This document shows, in pieces, positions 20,666 through 29,747 of a stretch of 64,000 nt of DNA. The stretch is from Lentilactobacillus senioris. GTDB lineage: Bacteria > Bacillota > Bacilli > Lactobacillales > Lactobacillaceae. Position numbers and translations under genes: made by a program. Below the pieces are notes generated by a model. It worked only from the letters and a program-made list of their open reading frames with translations, was not told the DNA's origin and did not search any database. The number at the start of each line of letters is the position of its first letter. Position 1 is the first letter of the stretch. The DNA lies in contig NZ_JAPQEZ010000003.1 in the NCBI RefSeq assembly GCF_026798195.1, positions 62,001 through 126,000 on the forward strand, given 5' to 3'.

Positions 20666-20852
20666 AATTTTGTCCTTTTTGTAAAAGGTAAATTCCGTTA
20701 ACACTAACAACTGCAGTGATCACGGCGACGATTCCTACTTGAAGGGCGCTATACGGCATTACTTCAAGTGCGGAACCAATATAGCCAATAATTTCACCAA
20801 AGATGAATGACCAAAAAATAATTGTCAAGTTTGCGCTAATAATTTTAGGCAA
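20664..20852 (-). CDS. DUF2929 family small membrane protein (YjzD-like)
   Basis: A 62-residue protein with two membrane helices (about 6-28 and 36-56). The segment FWSFIFGEIIGYIGSAL is typical of the DUF2929 family. It ends in a short basic tail, LLQKGQN. I prefer the TTG at 20852, five bases after AGGTGG, over a GTG at 20861 that overlaps this ribosome site. The function is unknown. It lies between convergent clpB and divergent dnaE. Confidence 0.75.
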   Translation of the reverse strand: MPKIISANLTIIFWSFIFGEIIGYIGSALEVMPYSALQVGIVAVITAVVSVNGIYLLQKGQN

Positions 20853-20921
20853 AAATACCACCTCACAATCATGATGATTTTAGCACACATTTACAGAAAA
20901 ATGAACTAATATCCAGATTGC

Positions 20922-20952
20922 TTGCTGAGTAATTCTAAAATTTTGATATACT
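20922..20952 (+). promoter_or_regulatory. Probable promoter of dnaE
   Basis: TTGCTG (20922-20927), 19 bases, then TATACT (20947-20952) with a TGA extension in front. The long spacer makes the -35 uncertain, but the extended -10 is good. Confidence 0.5.
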
Positions 20953-20975
20953 TTAATACGAAAGGAAGTGAGCAG

Positions 20976-23900
20976 ATGACGTTTGTGCCCCTACAATTAA
21001 TTAGTTCATACAGTTTATTACAAAGCCCCATTAAAATTAATGATTTAATTCAAATTGCTAAACAAAGGGGTTATCAAGCGCTAGCACTCACTGATATTAA
21101 CGTTATGTATGGTGCTGTCGAATTTTATGATGCCTGCGTAGCTGCTGATATTAAACCCATTATTGGATTAACGCTGGAAGTGGCTAATCAATTGAATCTG
21201 GATCGGTCAACTCAATTAGTTTTAGTTGCTAAAAATCAGCAAGGATATCAAAATTTAATGCTCCTATCTAGCCGTAAACTAACTACCGATGAGTTTGAGA
21301 TTAAGGATCTCAAAGACCATTTGGCGGGATTAGCTGTTATCGTGGCCGAACAATCTGAATTTTATGATGATATTTTAAGAGGCCAAACGACAGAAGCAGA
21401 ACAATTTTTATACCAATTACAAGAATTAAGCGATTCTACTACTGACATCTTAGTAGGATCAACATACATGCAACCAGCTAATATTATTCAAACGGTAGCT
21501 ACCATCGCTGCAGAAGTAGGCAGCAAAGTAGTGGCCTTTAAACGAGTGGAATACCTTAATGCTGATGATTATTTTGCTCAACGAGTTTTAACGGCCATTG
21601 ATTCAGGAAATAGGTTAACTGAAATAACCACCTTAGCTGCCAGTCAAGGACTTAATTGGTTACAACCAGCTAGGGATGAAGTGATTAACTTTGAAGCTTC
21701 TGGAATTAAGGCGGGACTGACTAATCTAAGTGAATTAGTAGCTAGCATTCAATTAGAAATGCAAAAGCAGGTGCCAATCTTACCCCAATTTAATACCCCG
21801 GATAACGTTACGGCAGGTGATTACCTAGCTAAGCTATGTGAACGGGGATTACTTAAACGCTTAAAAGATAACCAGATTTCCAATTCTTCACCATATTTTG
21901 AACGTTTAACCATGGAATTAACGGTTATTGCCGAAATGCAATTCAATGATTATTTCTTGATAGTTTGGGATATCATTCGCTTTGCCCACCAGCAACATAT
22001 TTTAACTGGTCCGGGACGGGGATCTGCCGCTGGATCTTTGGTAGCGTATTGTTTGGGTATTACCGATGTGGATCCACTAAAATATGATTTACTATTTGAG
22101 CGCTTTTTGAATCCAGAACGAAATCAAATGCCCGACATTGATATTGATTTACCTGATGACCGTCGAGATGAAGTGATCCAGTACTTGCATACTAAGTATG
22201 GTCATGACCGAACTGGACAAATTATCACTTTTGGTACTTTAGCAGCTAAACAGGCTCTGCGAGATGTTTCTAGAAGTTTTGGTTTATCAGTAGCTCAACA
22301 AGATCAGTGGAGTAAAGCTATTCCGAATGCTTTGCATATTAGCTTGAGTGAGGCCTATGCTAACTCGCAGCGGTTAAAAAATTTAGTGGCGGATTCAGCA
22401 ATTAATAAACTGATTTTTGAAACTGCTCAAAAATTAGAAGGACTTCCTAGACATTACTCAACGCATGCCGCTGGAATTGTTTTAAGTCAACATAAGTTAG
22501 TAGAACAAGTGCCAGTTCAAAATGGCAATGATGGATTGTTGATGACACAGTATTCTAAAAACTACGTTGAGTTAGTGGGTCTCTTAAAAATTGATTTATT
22601 AGGATTACGAAATCTGACTACCTTAGCTGATACCTTAAACAACGTGAAGTTGATCAATAACCAAATAATTAATCCAACGGCTATTCCTTTAGATGATTCG
22701 CAAACTATTGCGTTATTTCAGCAGGGAAAAACCGATGGCATTTTTCAGTTTGAATCGCAAGGAATTCGGCGAGCGTTGCAAGAAGTTGATCCGCAAAATT
22801 TTGAAGAAATCGCATTAGTTAACGCGTTATACCGACCAGGTCCCATGCAAAATATTCCACAATTAGTAAAGCGAAAGCAAGATGGACGCAAGCTGAAGTT
22901 TAATGTACCTCAGATTGAACCGATTTTAGCGCCGACTTTTGGAATTATTGTCTATCAAGAACAAGTAATGTTAGTAGCTTCCGCCATGGCTGGTTTTTCT
23001 TTAGGAGAAGCCGACTTGTTACGTAGAGCAATGAGTAAGAAGAATTTAGCCGCAATGGATCAAGAACGCGATAGTTTTATAAATGGTTCAGTAGCTAACG
23101 GAGTTGAACGAGATCGAGCTGTTGAAATTTTTGCCTATATTGAAAAATTTGCTAATTATGGATTTAATAAGTCACATGCGATTGCTTACAGTAAAATGGC
23201 TTACGAACAAGCATATCTCAAAGCTCATTTTCCTGCCGCTTTTTACGTAGCACTATTAAATTCTGTTCAAAATAATGACGTAAAAATTAAACAGTATTTA
23301 AATGAACTCAAGATCCTCAATATTGGAATTAAAGGCCCGGATATTAACCAAAGCCAAGAACGGTTTGGTGTTATTGACCACCAAATTATTTTTGGATTGA
23401 GTGCCATTAAACGGCTAAGAAAAGATACCGTAAAAGCAATTTTAGAAGAACGAACTGTCAATGGCGACTACACTAGTTTTGCTAATTTAATTACCAGATT
23501 GCCCGAAAAATTCAGAAATTCGGATCAAATTGAAATTCTAATTTACTCAGGAGCGTTAGATTCTTTTGGTTATAATCGAGCAGAATTATTAGCCGCAACA
23601 CCGGAATTTATCAGTTCAGCAGAATTGAGTGGCCAATCAATAGAATTACTAACGGCATTGATGCCCAAGATTAAAAAAAGAGATGAATTAGAGTTAGCAG
23701 AGAAACTACAAAAAGAAAATGAATTATTAGGGGCTTACCTATCTGGACATCCAGTAGAAAAATATAATCGTTTATTAAGAAAACTCAATGCTGTATCAAT
23801 ACCAGATTTAGTAGTTGGTAGTCAGGTTACGGTGGGAATATACCTTACTAAGGTCAAAGTGATTAGAACTAAAAAAGGTAGTCAAATGGCATTTCTGGCG

Positions 23901-24311
23901 GGAAATGATTCTACGGGTGATATTGATATTACCATTTTTCCTCAATTGTATTCACAAGTAAGTAATTGGTTACATCGAGATATGGTAGTGGTTATAAGTG
24001 GTCGGGTGGAAGAACGCCAAGGATTACAAATTATTGCAGATCAAATCACTCCAGCCGCTAACCTTGCCCGTAAGTTACTTTTAAAAGAAAAACAGTGGTT
24101 TGTACGGGTAACTAAAGCTCAGTTGCAACCTAAATTAACTGAATTAGCTCAAATAGCTGTAGCTAATCAAGGAACTAGCAACGTAGTTTTGATTGCTGCT
24201 GATGATCATAAAACCACTAAATTAAATGATAATTTTAATTTAGCAACTACTAAAAAGGTCCAATCCCAATTAGAACGGCTTTTTGGTAAGGATAATGTAG
24301 CGCTTAAATAA
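20976..24311 (+). CDS. dnaE: DNA polymerase III alpha subunit DnaE
   Basis: A 1111-residue replicative polymerase. It has an N-terminal PHP domain (1-230), a catalytic palm with GPGRGSAAGS and the acidic triad region PDIDIDLPDDRRDE, then fingers, tandem HhH and a C-terminal OB-fold. In Firmicutes DnaE extends primers before handing over to PolC. The PHP motifs are degenerate: LQLISSYSLL and LTDINVMYGA lack the histidines of a metal-binding PHP site, so proofreading by this domain is unlikely. The ATG at 20976 follows AAAGGAAGTGAGCAG. It is followed by pyk, not pfkA. Confidence 0.95.
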   Translation: MTFVPLQLISSYSLLQSPIKINDLIQIAKQRGYQALALTDINVMYGAVEFYDACVAADIKPIIGLTLEVANQLNLDRSTQLVLVAKNQQGYQNLMLLSSRKLTTDEFEIKDLKDHLAGLAVIVAEQSEFYDDILRGQTTEAEQFLYQLQELSDSTTDILVGSTYMQPANIIQTVATIAAEVGSKVVAFKRVEYLNADDYFAQRVLTAIDSGNRLTEITTLAASQGLNWLQPARDEVINFEASGIKAGLTNLSELVASIQLEMQKQVPILPQFNTPDNVTAGDYLAKLCERGLLKRLKDNQISNSSPYFERLTMELTVIAEMQFNDYFLIVWDIIRFAHQQHILTGPGRGSAAGSLVAYCLGITDVDPLKYDLLFERFLNPERNQMPDIDIDLPDDRRDEVIQYLHTKYGHDRTGQIITFGTLAAKQALRDVSRSFGLSVAQQDQWSKAIPNALHISLSEAYANSQRLKNLVADSAINKLIFETAQKLEGLPRHYSTHAAGIVLSQHKLVEQVPVQNGNDGLLMTQYSKNYVELVGLLKIDLLGLRNLTTLADTLNNVKLINNQIINPTAIPLDDSQTIALFQQGKTDGIFQFESQGIRRALQEVDPQNFEEIALVNALYRPGPMQNIPQLVKRKQDGRKLKFNVPQIEPILAPTFGIIVYQEQVMLVASAMAGFSLGEADLLRRAMSKKNLAAMDQERDSFINGSVANGVERDRAVEIFAYIEKFANYGFNKSHAIAYSKMAYEQAYLKAHFPAAFYVALLNSVQNNDVKIKQYLNELKILNIGIKGPDINQSQERFGVIDHQIIFGLSAIKRLRKDTVKAILEERTVNGDYTSFANLITRLPEKFRNSDQIEILIYSGALDSFGYNRAELLAATPEFISSAELSGQSIELLTALMPKIKKRDELELAEKLQKENELLGAYLSGHPVEKYNRLLRKLNAVSIPDLVVGSQVTVGIYLTKVKVIRTKKGSQMAFLAGNDSTGDIDITIFPQLYSQVSNWLHRDMVVVISGRVEERQGLQIIADQITPAANLARKLLLKEKQWFVRVTKAQLQPKLTELAQIAVANQGTSNVVLIAADDHKTTKLNDNFNLATTKKVQSQLERLFGKDNVALK

Positions 24312-24430
24312 ACTTTTTTAAAAATATATTTACCGTTCAAGTAAAGGCTTTCTTTGTTATTAAACCAACTTTTAATCATTTGCTTTTTCAATAATCTCAA
24401 GAACTCAAGCAAGACAACGAATTTTAAAAG

Positions 24431-24439
24431 TGATAAAAT
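24431..24439 (+). promoter_or_regulatory. Probable promoter element of pyk
   Basis: TGATAAAAT forms an extended -10 (TAAAAT at 24434-24439), with AAGACA 17 bases upstream (24411-24416) as a weak -35. It falls in the 207-base dnaE-pyk gap, which otherwise holds only a leader of about 75 bases with an ACAATTGT palindrome. Confidence 0.5.
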
Positions 24440-24518
24440 ACGTTTTGAATAAAAGCGGACAGAACAATTGTCACGTAGACTTTTGGAAATTCGCAAGCTA
24501 AAAGGAGAGATACTACTT

Positions 24519-26276
24519 ATGAAGAAAACCAAGATCGTAAGTACCCTGGGACCAGCCAGTACCGATGTTGATATCATTGCTCAATTGATTGAAGCCGGTG
24601 CCAATGTATTCCGGTTTAACTTTTCACACGGTGATCATGAAGAACATTTAGACCGTATGAACAAAGTACATGAAGCAGAAAAGAAGACGGGCAAAACTGT
24701 CGGAATTATGCTTGATACTAAAGGAGCCGAAATTCGGACTACTGTCCAAAAAGGCGGCAAACTTGAATTCCATACTGGAGATACATTCCGGATTTCAATG
24801 GATGATAGCATCGAAGGAACTCCTGAAAAGATTGCGGTAACTTACCCAGGTCTTTATGATGACGTTCATGAAGGCGGTCACGTTTTATTTGATGATGGTT
24901 TGTTAGATACTGTTATCGATGAAAAAGATGACGCTAATAAAGAATTAGTTGTAACTGCTCAAAATGATGGTTTGTTAGGTTCACGTAAGGGTGTTAACGC
25001 CCCTGGTGTTTCAATCAACCTTCCTGGTATCACTGAAAAAGATTCAGATGATATCCGTTTTGGTTTGGACCACGAAATTGATTTCATTGCTGCTTCATTC
25101 GTTCGTAAACCTCAAGATGTTCTTGATATTCGCGAACTTTTGGAAGAAAAGCACATGGAACATGTTCAAATCTTCCCTAAGATTGAATCACAAGAAGGTA
25201 TCAACAACTTTGACGAAATCATCAAGGTTTCAGATGGTTTGATGATTGCTCGTGGTGACATGGGTGTTGAAATTCCTGCTGAAAACGTTCCTTTGGTTCA
25301 AAAGACTTTGATCCGGAAATGTAACGCAATTGGTAAGCCAGTAATTGCTGCTACTCAAATGCTTGACTCAATGCAAGAAAACCCACGTCCTACTCGTGCC
25401 GAAGCATCTGACGTTGCTAACGCCGTATTTGACGGTACTGATGCAACTATGCTTTCTGGTGAAAGTGCCAACGGTGATTACCCTGTAGAAGCAGTTTCTA
25501 CTATGGCTCGAATCGATGTTAAGGCTGAAAATGCTTTCCCTGAATTTGGTACTCCACGTCCTCAATTCATGACTAACGACGTAACAGAATCAATTGGTGA
25601 TTCAGTAACTCGGGTAGCCAAAGAATTAGGGATCAAGACTATCGTAGCAGCAACTAAATCTGGTTACACTGCTCGAATGATTTCTAAGTACCACCCAGAT
25701 GCTGACATTTTAGCTATTACTTTTGACGAACGTACTCGTCGTGGTTTGATGATCAACTGGGGTGTTACTCCAATCGTTGTGGACGAACCAGAAAGTACTG
25801 ACGCTATCTTCGATTTGGCTTCTAAGAAGGCCGTTGAATCTGGTCTTGCTAAAGAAGGTGACTTGATCTTGATCACTGGTGGTATGCCAGTTGGTGAAAG
25901 TGGTACTACTAACTTAATGAAGGTTCAATTAATCGGTTCAAAGTTGGTTCAAGGCCAAGGTGTCGGTGACAAGACTGTGATCGGTAAGGCTGTTATCGCT
26001 GATAACGCTGCTGATGCTAACAGTAAAGTTACTGAAGGTAGTATCTTGGTTACCAAGACTACTGACAAGGAATACATGCCTGCTATCGAAAAAGCTAGTG
26101 CTTTAGTAGTAGAAAATGGTGGTTTGACTTCTCATGCTGCTGTGGTTGGTATTTCTATGGGCTTGCCAGTTATTGTTGGTGCTGAAAACGCTACTGATAA
26201 GATTTCTGATGGTGAATTAATTACAATTGACTCTCACCGCGGAATTGTTTATCATGGTGCTTCAAACGCTATCTAA
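24519..26276 (+). CDS. pyk: Pyruvate kinase
   Basis: A 585-residue enzyme that makes pyruvate and ATP from PEP at the end of glycolysis. The N-terminal barrel begins KKTKIVSTLGPAS, and FPKIESQEG, MIARGDMGVEIP and ATQMLDSM mark the active site. The C-terminal regulatory domain is followed by an extra PEP-utilising-type module with ENGGLTSHAAVVG (about 541-553), as in Bacillus-type enzymes. The codon use is more restricted and GC-richer than its neighbours, as expected for a highly expressed gene. The ATG at 24519 follows AAAGGAGAGATACTACTT. There is no pfkA upstream. Confidence 0.97.
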   Translation: MKKTKIVSTLGPASTDVDIIAQLIEAGANVFRFNFSHGDHEEHLDRMNKVHEAEKKTGKTVGIMLDTKGAEIRTTVQKGGKLEFHTGDTFRISMDDSIEGTPEKIAVTYPGLYDDVHEGGHVLFDDGLLDTVIDEKDDANKELVVTAQNDGLLGSRKGVNAPGVSINLPGITEKDSDDIRFGLDHEIDFIAASFVRKPQDVLDIRELLEEKHMEHVQIFPKIESQEGINNFDEIIKVSDGLMIARGDMGVEIPAENVPLVQKTLIRKCNAIGKPVIAATQMLDSMQENPRPTRAEASDVANAVFDGTDATMLSGESANGDYPVEAVSTMARIDVKAENAFPEFGTPRPQFMTNDVTESIGDSVTRVAKELGIKTIVAATKSGYTARMISKYHPDADILAITFDERTRRGLMINWGVTPIVVDEPESTDAIFDLASKKAVESGLAKEGDLILITGGMPVGESGTTNLMKVQLIGSKLVQGQGVGDKTVIGKAVIADNAADANSKVTEGSILVTKTTDKEYMPAIEKASALVVENGGLTSHAAVVGISMGLPVIVGAENATDKISDGELITIDSHRGIVYHGASNAI

Positions 26277-26290
26277 CATTTAACCAATAA

Positions 26291-26325
26291 AGAGTTTAGG
26301 GTTTTAAACCCTAAACTCTTTTCTT
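26291..26325 (+). terminator. Intrinsic terminator after pyk
   Basis: AGAGTTTAGGG and CCCTAAACTCT form a strong stem around a TTTTAAA loop, followed by TTTCTTTT. Confidence 0.9.
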
Positions 26326-26370
26326 TTGGCCGCGGAAACGTGTAGAATAGGTACAGAATCAGGAAACGGA

Positions 26371-27252
26371 GTGGACGAAATCGAAACAATAGGACGCATA
26401 TTAACTGGCCAAGTAATTGATGAAAATGAACAAAATTACTTTGTGCAAATTGAAGGAACTACTTTTTTATTAGCTAAAGAAGAAATTGAAAAACCTCTAA
26501 AATTAGGAGCTAATTTTACCGGTTTTACTTATGAAAATGAACACCATAAGCTTCAAATCACTAGATTTAGACCTAAAGTGCAAATTGATCAATACGCCTT
26601 TGCAAAGGTTGTAGGACAAAAGCATGATTTAGGAGTTTTTGTAGATATTGGTTTAAGTAATAAAGATATTGCCGTATCTTTAGATGAGCTTCCAACGGTG
26701 AGATCTTTGTGGCCAAAAGAAGGCGACCAACTTTTAGTGTGCTTAGGAGTTGATAAGAAAAACCGGTTATGGGCGCACTTGGCTGATGAAGATATCTTTG
26801 CAGCAATTGCTCGACCAGCCGGACCTAACTTAAAGAATAAAAATATTAAGGCAACTGCTTACAGATTAAAAATGGCGGGAACTCGACTTTTAACGGAAAA
26901 TTACGAATTAGCATTTATGCATCCCAGTGAACGGGTAGAAGAACCTCGTTTAGGTCAACAAGTAGAAGCTAGAGTAATTGGTATGTTGCGGGATGGTAGT
27001 ATTAATTTATCTACCTTACCACGAGCTTACCAAGCAATTGACGATGATGCTGCCATGATTTTGGCTTTATTAAACCGAGATGCTGAGCATTTCTTGCCTT
27101 ATACTGATCATAGTGATCCTGTCTTAATTAAAGAATTCTTTGGGATCAGCAAGGGAGCCTTTAAGCGAGCAGTGGGACATTTACTAAAAGCTAAGTTAAT
27201 TGTGGAAACCGATGCAGGTCTTTCACTAATTGAAGATGAGAGTAATGAATGA
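26371..27252 (+). CDS. cvfB: S1-like RNA-binding protein CvfB family (YitL)
   Basis: A 293-residue protein with an N-terminal OB-like region, S1 RNA-binding repeats (KVVGQKHDLGVFVDIGL, then EARVIGMLRDGSINLS) and a C-terminal winged helix (FFGISKGAFKRAVGHLLK). The family influences virulence and RNA metabolism in staphylococci; no target is known here. I prefer the GTG at 26371 after AGGAAACGGA to an upstream TTG at 26326 in the pyk terminator tail. The end overlaps xerD by 8 bases. cvfB-xerD-ribT-scpAB-rluB is the normal order in lactobacilli. Confidence 0.87.
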   Translation: MDEIETIGRILTGQVIDENEQNYFVQIEGTTFLLAKEEIEKPLKLGANFTGFTYENEHHKLQITRFRPKVQIDQYAFAKVVGQKHDLGVFVDIGLSNKDIAVSLDELPTVRSLWPKEGDQLLVCLGVDKKNRLWAHLADEDIFAAIARPAGPNLKNKNIKATAYRLKMAGTRLLTENYELAFMHPSERVEEPRLGQQVEARVIGMLRDGSINLSTLPRAYQAIDDDAAMILALLNRDAEHFLPYTDHSDPVLIKEFFGISKGAFKRAVGHLLKAKLIVETDAGLSLIEDESNE

Positions 27253-28126
27253 ACAAATTGATAATTATATTCACTATTTAAAAGTAGAACGAGCATTATC
27301 TGCTAATACCCTGACTAGTTATCGTCAAGCATTAATTATCGCGGTAACTTACTTCAAGAAAAAAGTTAGCAGTTGGCAGGAAGTAGATCAGTATTTAATT
27401 TTAGATTTTTTGGATGAATTAAATCAAGAAGAACGATCCAGAAATACCGTGATTCATATGGTATCTACATTGCGAAAGTTCTTTTTGTATTTGCAGCGGT
27501 TTAAGGTGATAAATGATGATCCGATGGCTAAAATTGATTCCCCTAAAAAAGCAACGGTATTACCAGATGTTTTGACGATTGCTGAAGTTAATAATTTATT
27601 GGAACAACCCAACCTTAATAAACCGTTGGGCATCAGAGATCGAGCCATTATGGAAACAATGTATGCTACTGGAATGCGAGTCAGTGAGTTGGTTAACTTA
27701 AAAGTGGGTGATTTACATTTAACCATGAGCTTAATTCAAATTTTGGGAAAGGGCGACAAGCAACGAATTATTCCGATTAGTGCTGTTGCAATTGATTGGC
27801 TAGATCAATATTTGAATACTGTAAGACCTAACTTGCTAAAAAAGAAAACGGAATACGTCTTCTTAAATGCTAGGGGCGGTCAATTGAGTCGCCAAGCGAT
27901 TTGGCAAATGCTAAAGAAGTATGTTACTTCGACTACCATTACCAAAAAAATCACGCCACATACGTTACGGCATTCATTTGCCACCCATCTGTTGGAAAAC
28001 GGAGCGGACCTAAGAATTGTTCAAGAAATGTTAGGCCATTCTGATATTTCGACTACTCAGATTTATACCCACGTTTCCAGTCATCATTTAAGCGATGTCT
28101 ATAATCAATTTCATCCCAGAGCTTAG
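27245..28126 (+). CDS. xerD: Site-specific tyrosine recombinase XerD
   Basis: A 293-residue tyrosine recombinase that with a partner resolves chromosome dimers at dif. All catalytic residues are visible: Arg145 (TGMRVSEL), Lys169, His239 and Arg242 (HTLRHSFA), His265 (LGHSDIS) and Tyr274 (TQIYTH). The N-terminal SAM-like core-binding domain covers 1-100. ATG 27245 gives the usual XerD N-terminus MNEQIDNYIHYL; ATG 27236 is an alternative. The chromosomal context with scpAB points to XerD rather than a phage integrase. Confidence 0.93.
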   Translation: MNEQIDNYIHYLKVERALSANTLTSYRQALIIAVTYFKKKVSSWQEVDQYLILDFLDELNQEERSRNTVIHMVSTLRKFFLYLQRFKVINDDPMAKIDSPKKATVLPDVLTIAEVNNLLEQPNLNKPLGIRDRAIMETMYATGMRVSELVNLKVGDLHLTMSLIQILGKGDKQRIIPISAVAIDWLDQYLNTVRPNLLKKKTEYVFLNARGGQLSRQAIWQMLKKYVTSTTITKKITPHTLRHSFATHLLENGADLRIVQEMLGHSDISTTQIYTHVSSHHLSDVYNQFHPRA

Positions 28127-28136
28127 GAGAATTACT

Positions 28137-28496
28137 ATGTTATATCAATACCGAAAGGACTACGAAAAAGTGACGATGGGGCTACTATCGTTAATTGATA
28201 ATCTCGACAATATGGATTTAGTTGAACAACAACTAAATTGGTATGTTGAAAATGACAACCACCGTTTGTGGCTGTATCGAGATGCCAATAATAATTGGAC
28301 GGGACTAGTAGGAACTGAAGAACGACAAGGTCAGTTAATCGTTCATCAAATTGTCTGTACTCCTGGGGAACACAAACAAAATACGTACAACCAAATGCTC
28401 AACGAATTAAATGAAGCCTATCCTAAACTAAAAATTGTGGCTAGCTTAGCTAATCGTCAAATTTGTTTAGATTGGGAGAAACAGCTTCGTGAGTAA
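28137..28496 (+). CDS. ribT: RibT-like GNAT-family protein
   Basis: A 119-residue small acyltransferase-like protein. It begins MLYQYRKDYEKVTMGLLSL, a start shared by RibT proteins, and has the beta-strand pattern WTGLVGTEERQGQLIVHQIV of a reduced GNAT fold. In Bacillus, ribT closes the riboflavin operon; here it sits between xerD and scpA with no rib synthesis genes near. The substrate is unknown. I chose the ATG at 28137 after TTAGGAGAATTACT. It overlaps scpA by 8 bases. Confidence 0.75.
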   Translation: MLYQYRKDYEKVTMGLLSLIDNLDNMDLVEQQLNWYVENDNHRLWLYRDANNNWTGLVGTEERQGQLIVHQIVCTPGEHKQNTYNQMLNELNEAYPKLKIVASLANRQICLDWEKQLRE

Positions 28497-29211
28497 ACAA
28501 CCAATTATAACGACTGATAACTTCGCTGGACCACTAGAATTATTGCTACAACTTTTAAAAAAAGAACGATTATTGATAACTGATGTATCATTGATAGCAA
28601 TTACGGATCAATACCTAAAGTACTTACAGCAAGCTTCAGAAATTAATTTACCTTTAGTAGGTGAATATTACCTTTTAGCGACCACCTTGATGGCGATGAA
28701 ATCTCGGGCTTTGTTACCAGTTTTAGAAGTAGATAACGATGATGAAGAAGATCCTGGAATTTCATTGGTAGCTAGACTAAAAGAATATGAACGATATCGC
28801 AAAGTTACTGAACAATTCAAGCAGTTAGAAAAGGCATCTCAGAAAAACTATACAATTGAGCCAATTAGAATTCCTAAATTAAAACCGCAATTAGTTTTTC
28901 CGGCCCCGACTAATAAACAGGATTTAAAAACATCTTATGTTTATCTACTAAATAAAAATCAACGGGCTCAAAAGGTACCCAGAATTAAAAATACTTGGCG
29001 TTATTCCATAGATACCCAAACAGGAGTAATTCGGCAAAAATTATTAACTACGGGTTCTTTTTTATTTCAGAGCTTAATTACCAAGAATGATCGCCAAGAA
29101 ATTGTTACTAATTTTTTAGCGGTGCTAAACATGGCTAAAGATGGAGAACTAGTAATTAAACAACAAACCCCAAATGAAGTGATGATTAGGAGAAATTCTC
29201 ATGGTAACTAA
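28489..29211 (+). CDS. scpA: Segregation and condensation protein A
   Basis: A 240-residue kleisin that bridges the SMC heads and with ScpB forms the condensin complex. The N-terminal segment FAGPLELLLQLLKKERLLITDVSL and the central LMAMKSRALLP are typical, followed by an acidic linker (DNDDEEDPG) and a C-terminal winged helix. It starts with GTG at 28489 inside the ribT tail and overlaps scpB by 11 bases, which suggests coupled translation of the two partners. Confidence 0.93.
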   Translation: MSKQPIITTDNFAGPLELLLQLLKKERLLITDVSLIAITDQYLKYLQQASEINLPLVGEYYLLATTLMAMKSRALLPVLEVDNDDEEDPGISLVARLKEYERYRKVTEQFKQLEKASQKNYTIEPIRIPKLKPQLVFPAPTNKQDLKTSYVYLLNKNQRAQKVPRIKNTWRYSIDTQTGVIRQKLLTTGSFLFQSLITKNDRQEIVTNFLAVLNMAKDGELVIKQQTPNEVMIRRNSHGN

Positions 29212-29725
29212 CGAAGCCAAAATTACGGCTTTAATTTATGCCGCTGGTAACGAGGGAATTACCTTAACTGACTTAGCTAATCAAGTACAAATTAGTCCGG
29301 CGGCTTGCAGACAATTAGTGGCAAAATTAGCTGATCAATATGCTAAAGACCAACAATCAGGATTAGAGATCCAGGTAACTGATGAAACGTATCGGCTAGC
29401 TACCAAAGCAGAGGTAGCCGATGTAGTAAACGATTATGTTTGTCATAGCCAGCCTCAACATTTATCAACAGCCGCAATTGAAATCATTGCAATTATCGCC
29501 TATAATCAGCCCATTGCCAGGGTGGAAATTGATGATATTAGGGGCGTTAATTCTAGTGCCACTTTACGGCGTTTACAAGAACTTGAATTAGTAGAAGTAG
29601 TCGGTGAAAAAAAAGAAATTGGACATCCAAAATTATATGGCATCAGTAACTATGGCTTGAATTATTTCGGCTTAAATTCACGAAATGATTTACCCAAATT
29701 ACCAGAAGAAACATCAGAATTATAA
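29201..29725 (+). CDS. scpB: Segregation and condensation protein B
   Basis: A 174-residue protein of tandem winged helices that binds ScpA in the SMC complex. TAAIEIIAIIAYNQPIARVE, DDIRGVNSSATLRRLQ and GHPKLYGIS are hallmark segments. It is a little shorter than many homologues because the acidic C-terminal tail is brief. The ATG at 29201 follows TTAGGAGAAATTCTC and overlaps scpA. Confidence 0.93.
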   Translation: MVTNEAKITALIYAAGNEGITLTDLANQVQISPAACRQLVAKLADQYAKDQQSGLEIQVTDETYRLATKAEVADVVNDYVCHSQPQHLSTAAIEIIAIIAYNQPIARVEIDDIRGVNSSATLRRLQELELVEVVGEKKEIGHPKLYGISNYGLNYFGLNSRNDLPKLPEETSEL

Positions 29726-29747
29726 AAGAAGATAAGAGGAATTTTGT

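Noticed and set aside
24312-24518. Remnant of pfkA between dnaE and pyk
   Set aside because: No segment in any frame resembles phosphofructokinase.
24206-24577. Reverse-strand frame of 123 codons across the dnaE-pyk gap
   Set aside because: It mostly mirrors dnaE and pyk coding sequence, has no ribosome site and resembles no known family.
27245-28126. Phage-type integrase
   Set aside because: The sequence and the scpAB neighbours match chromosomal XerD; no phage genes or attachment repeats are seen.
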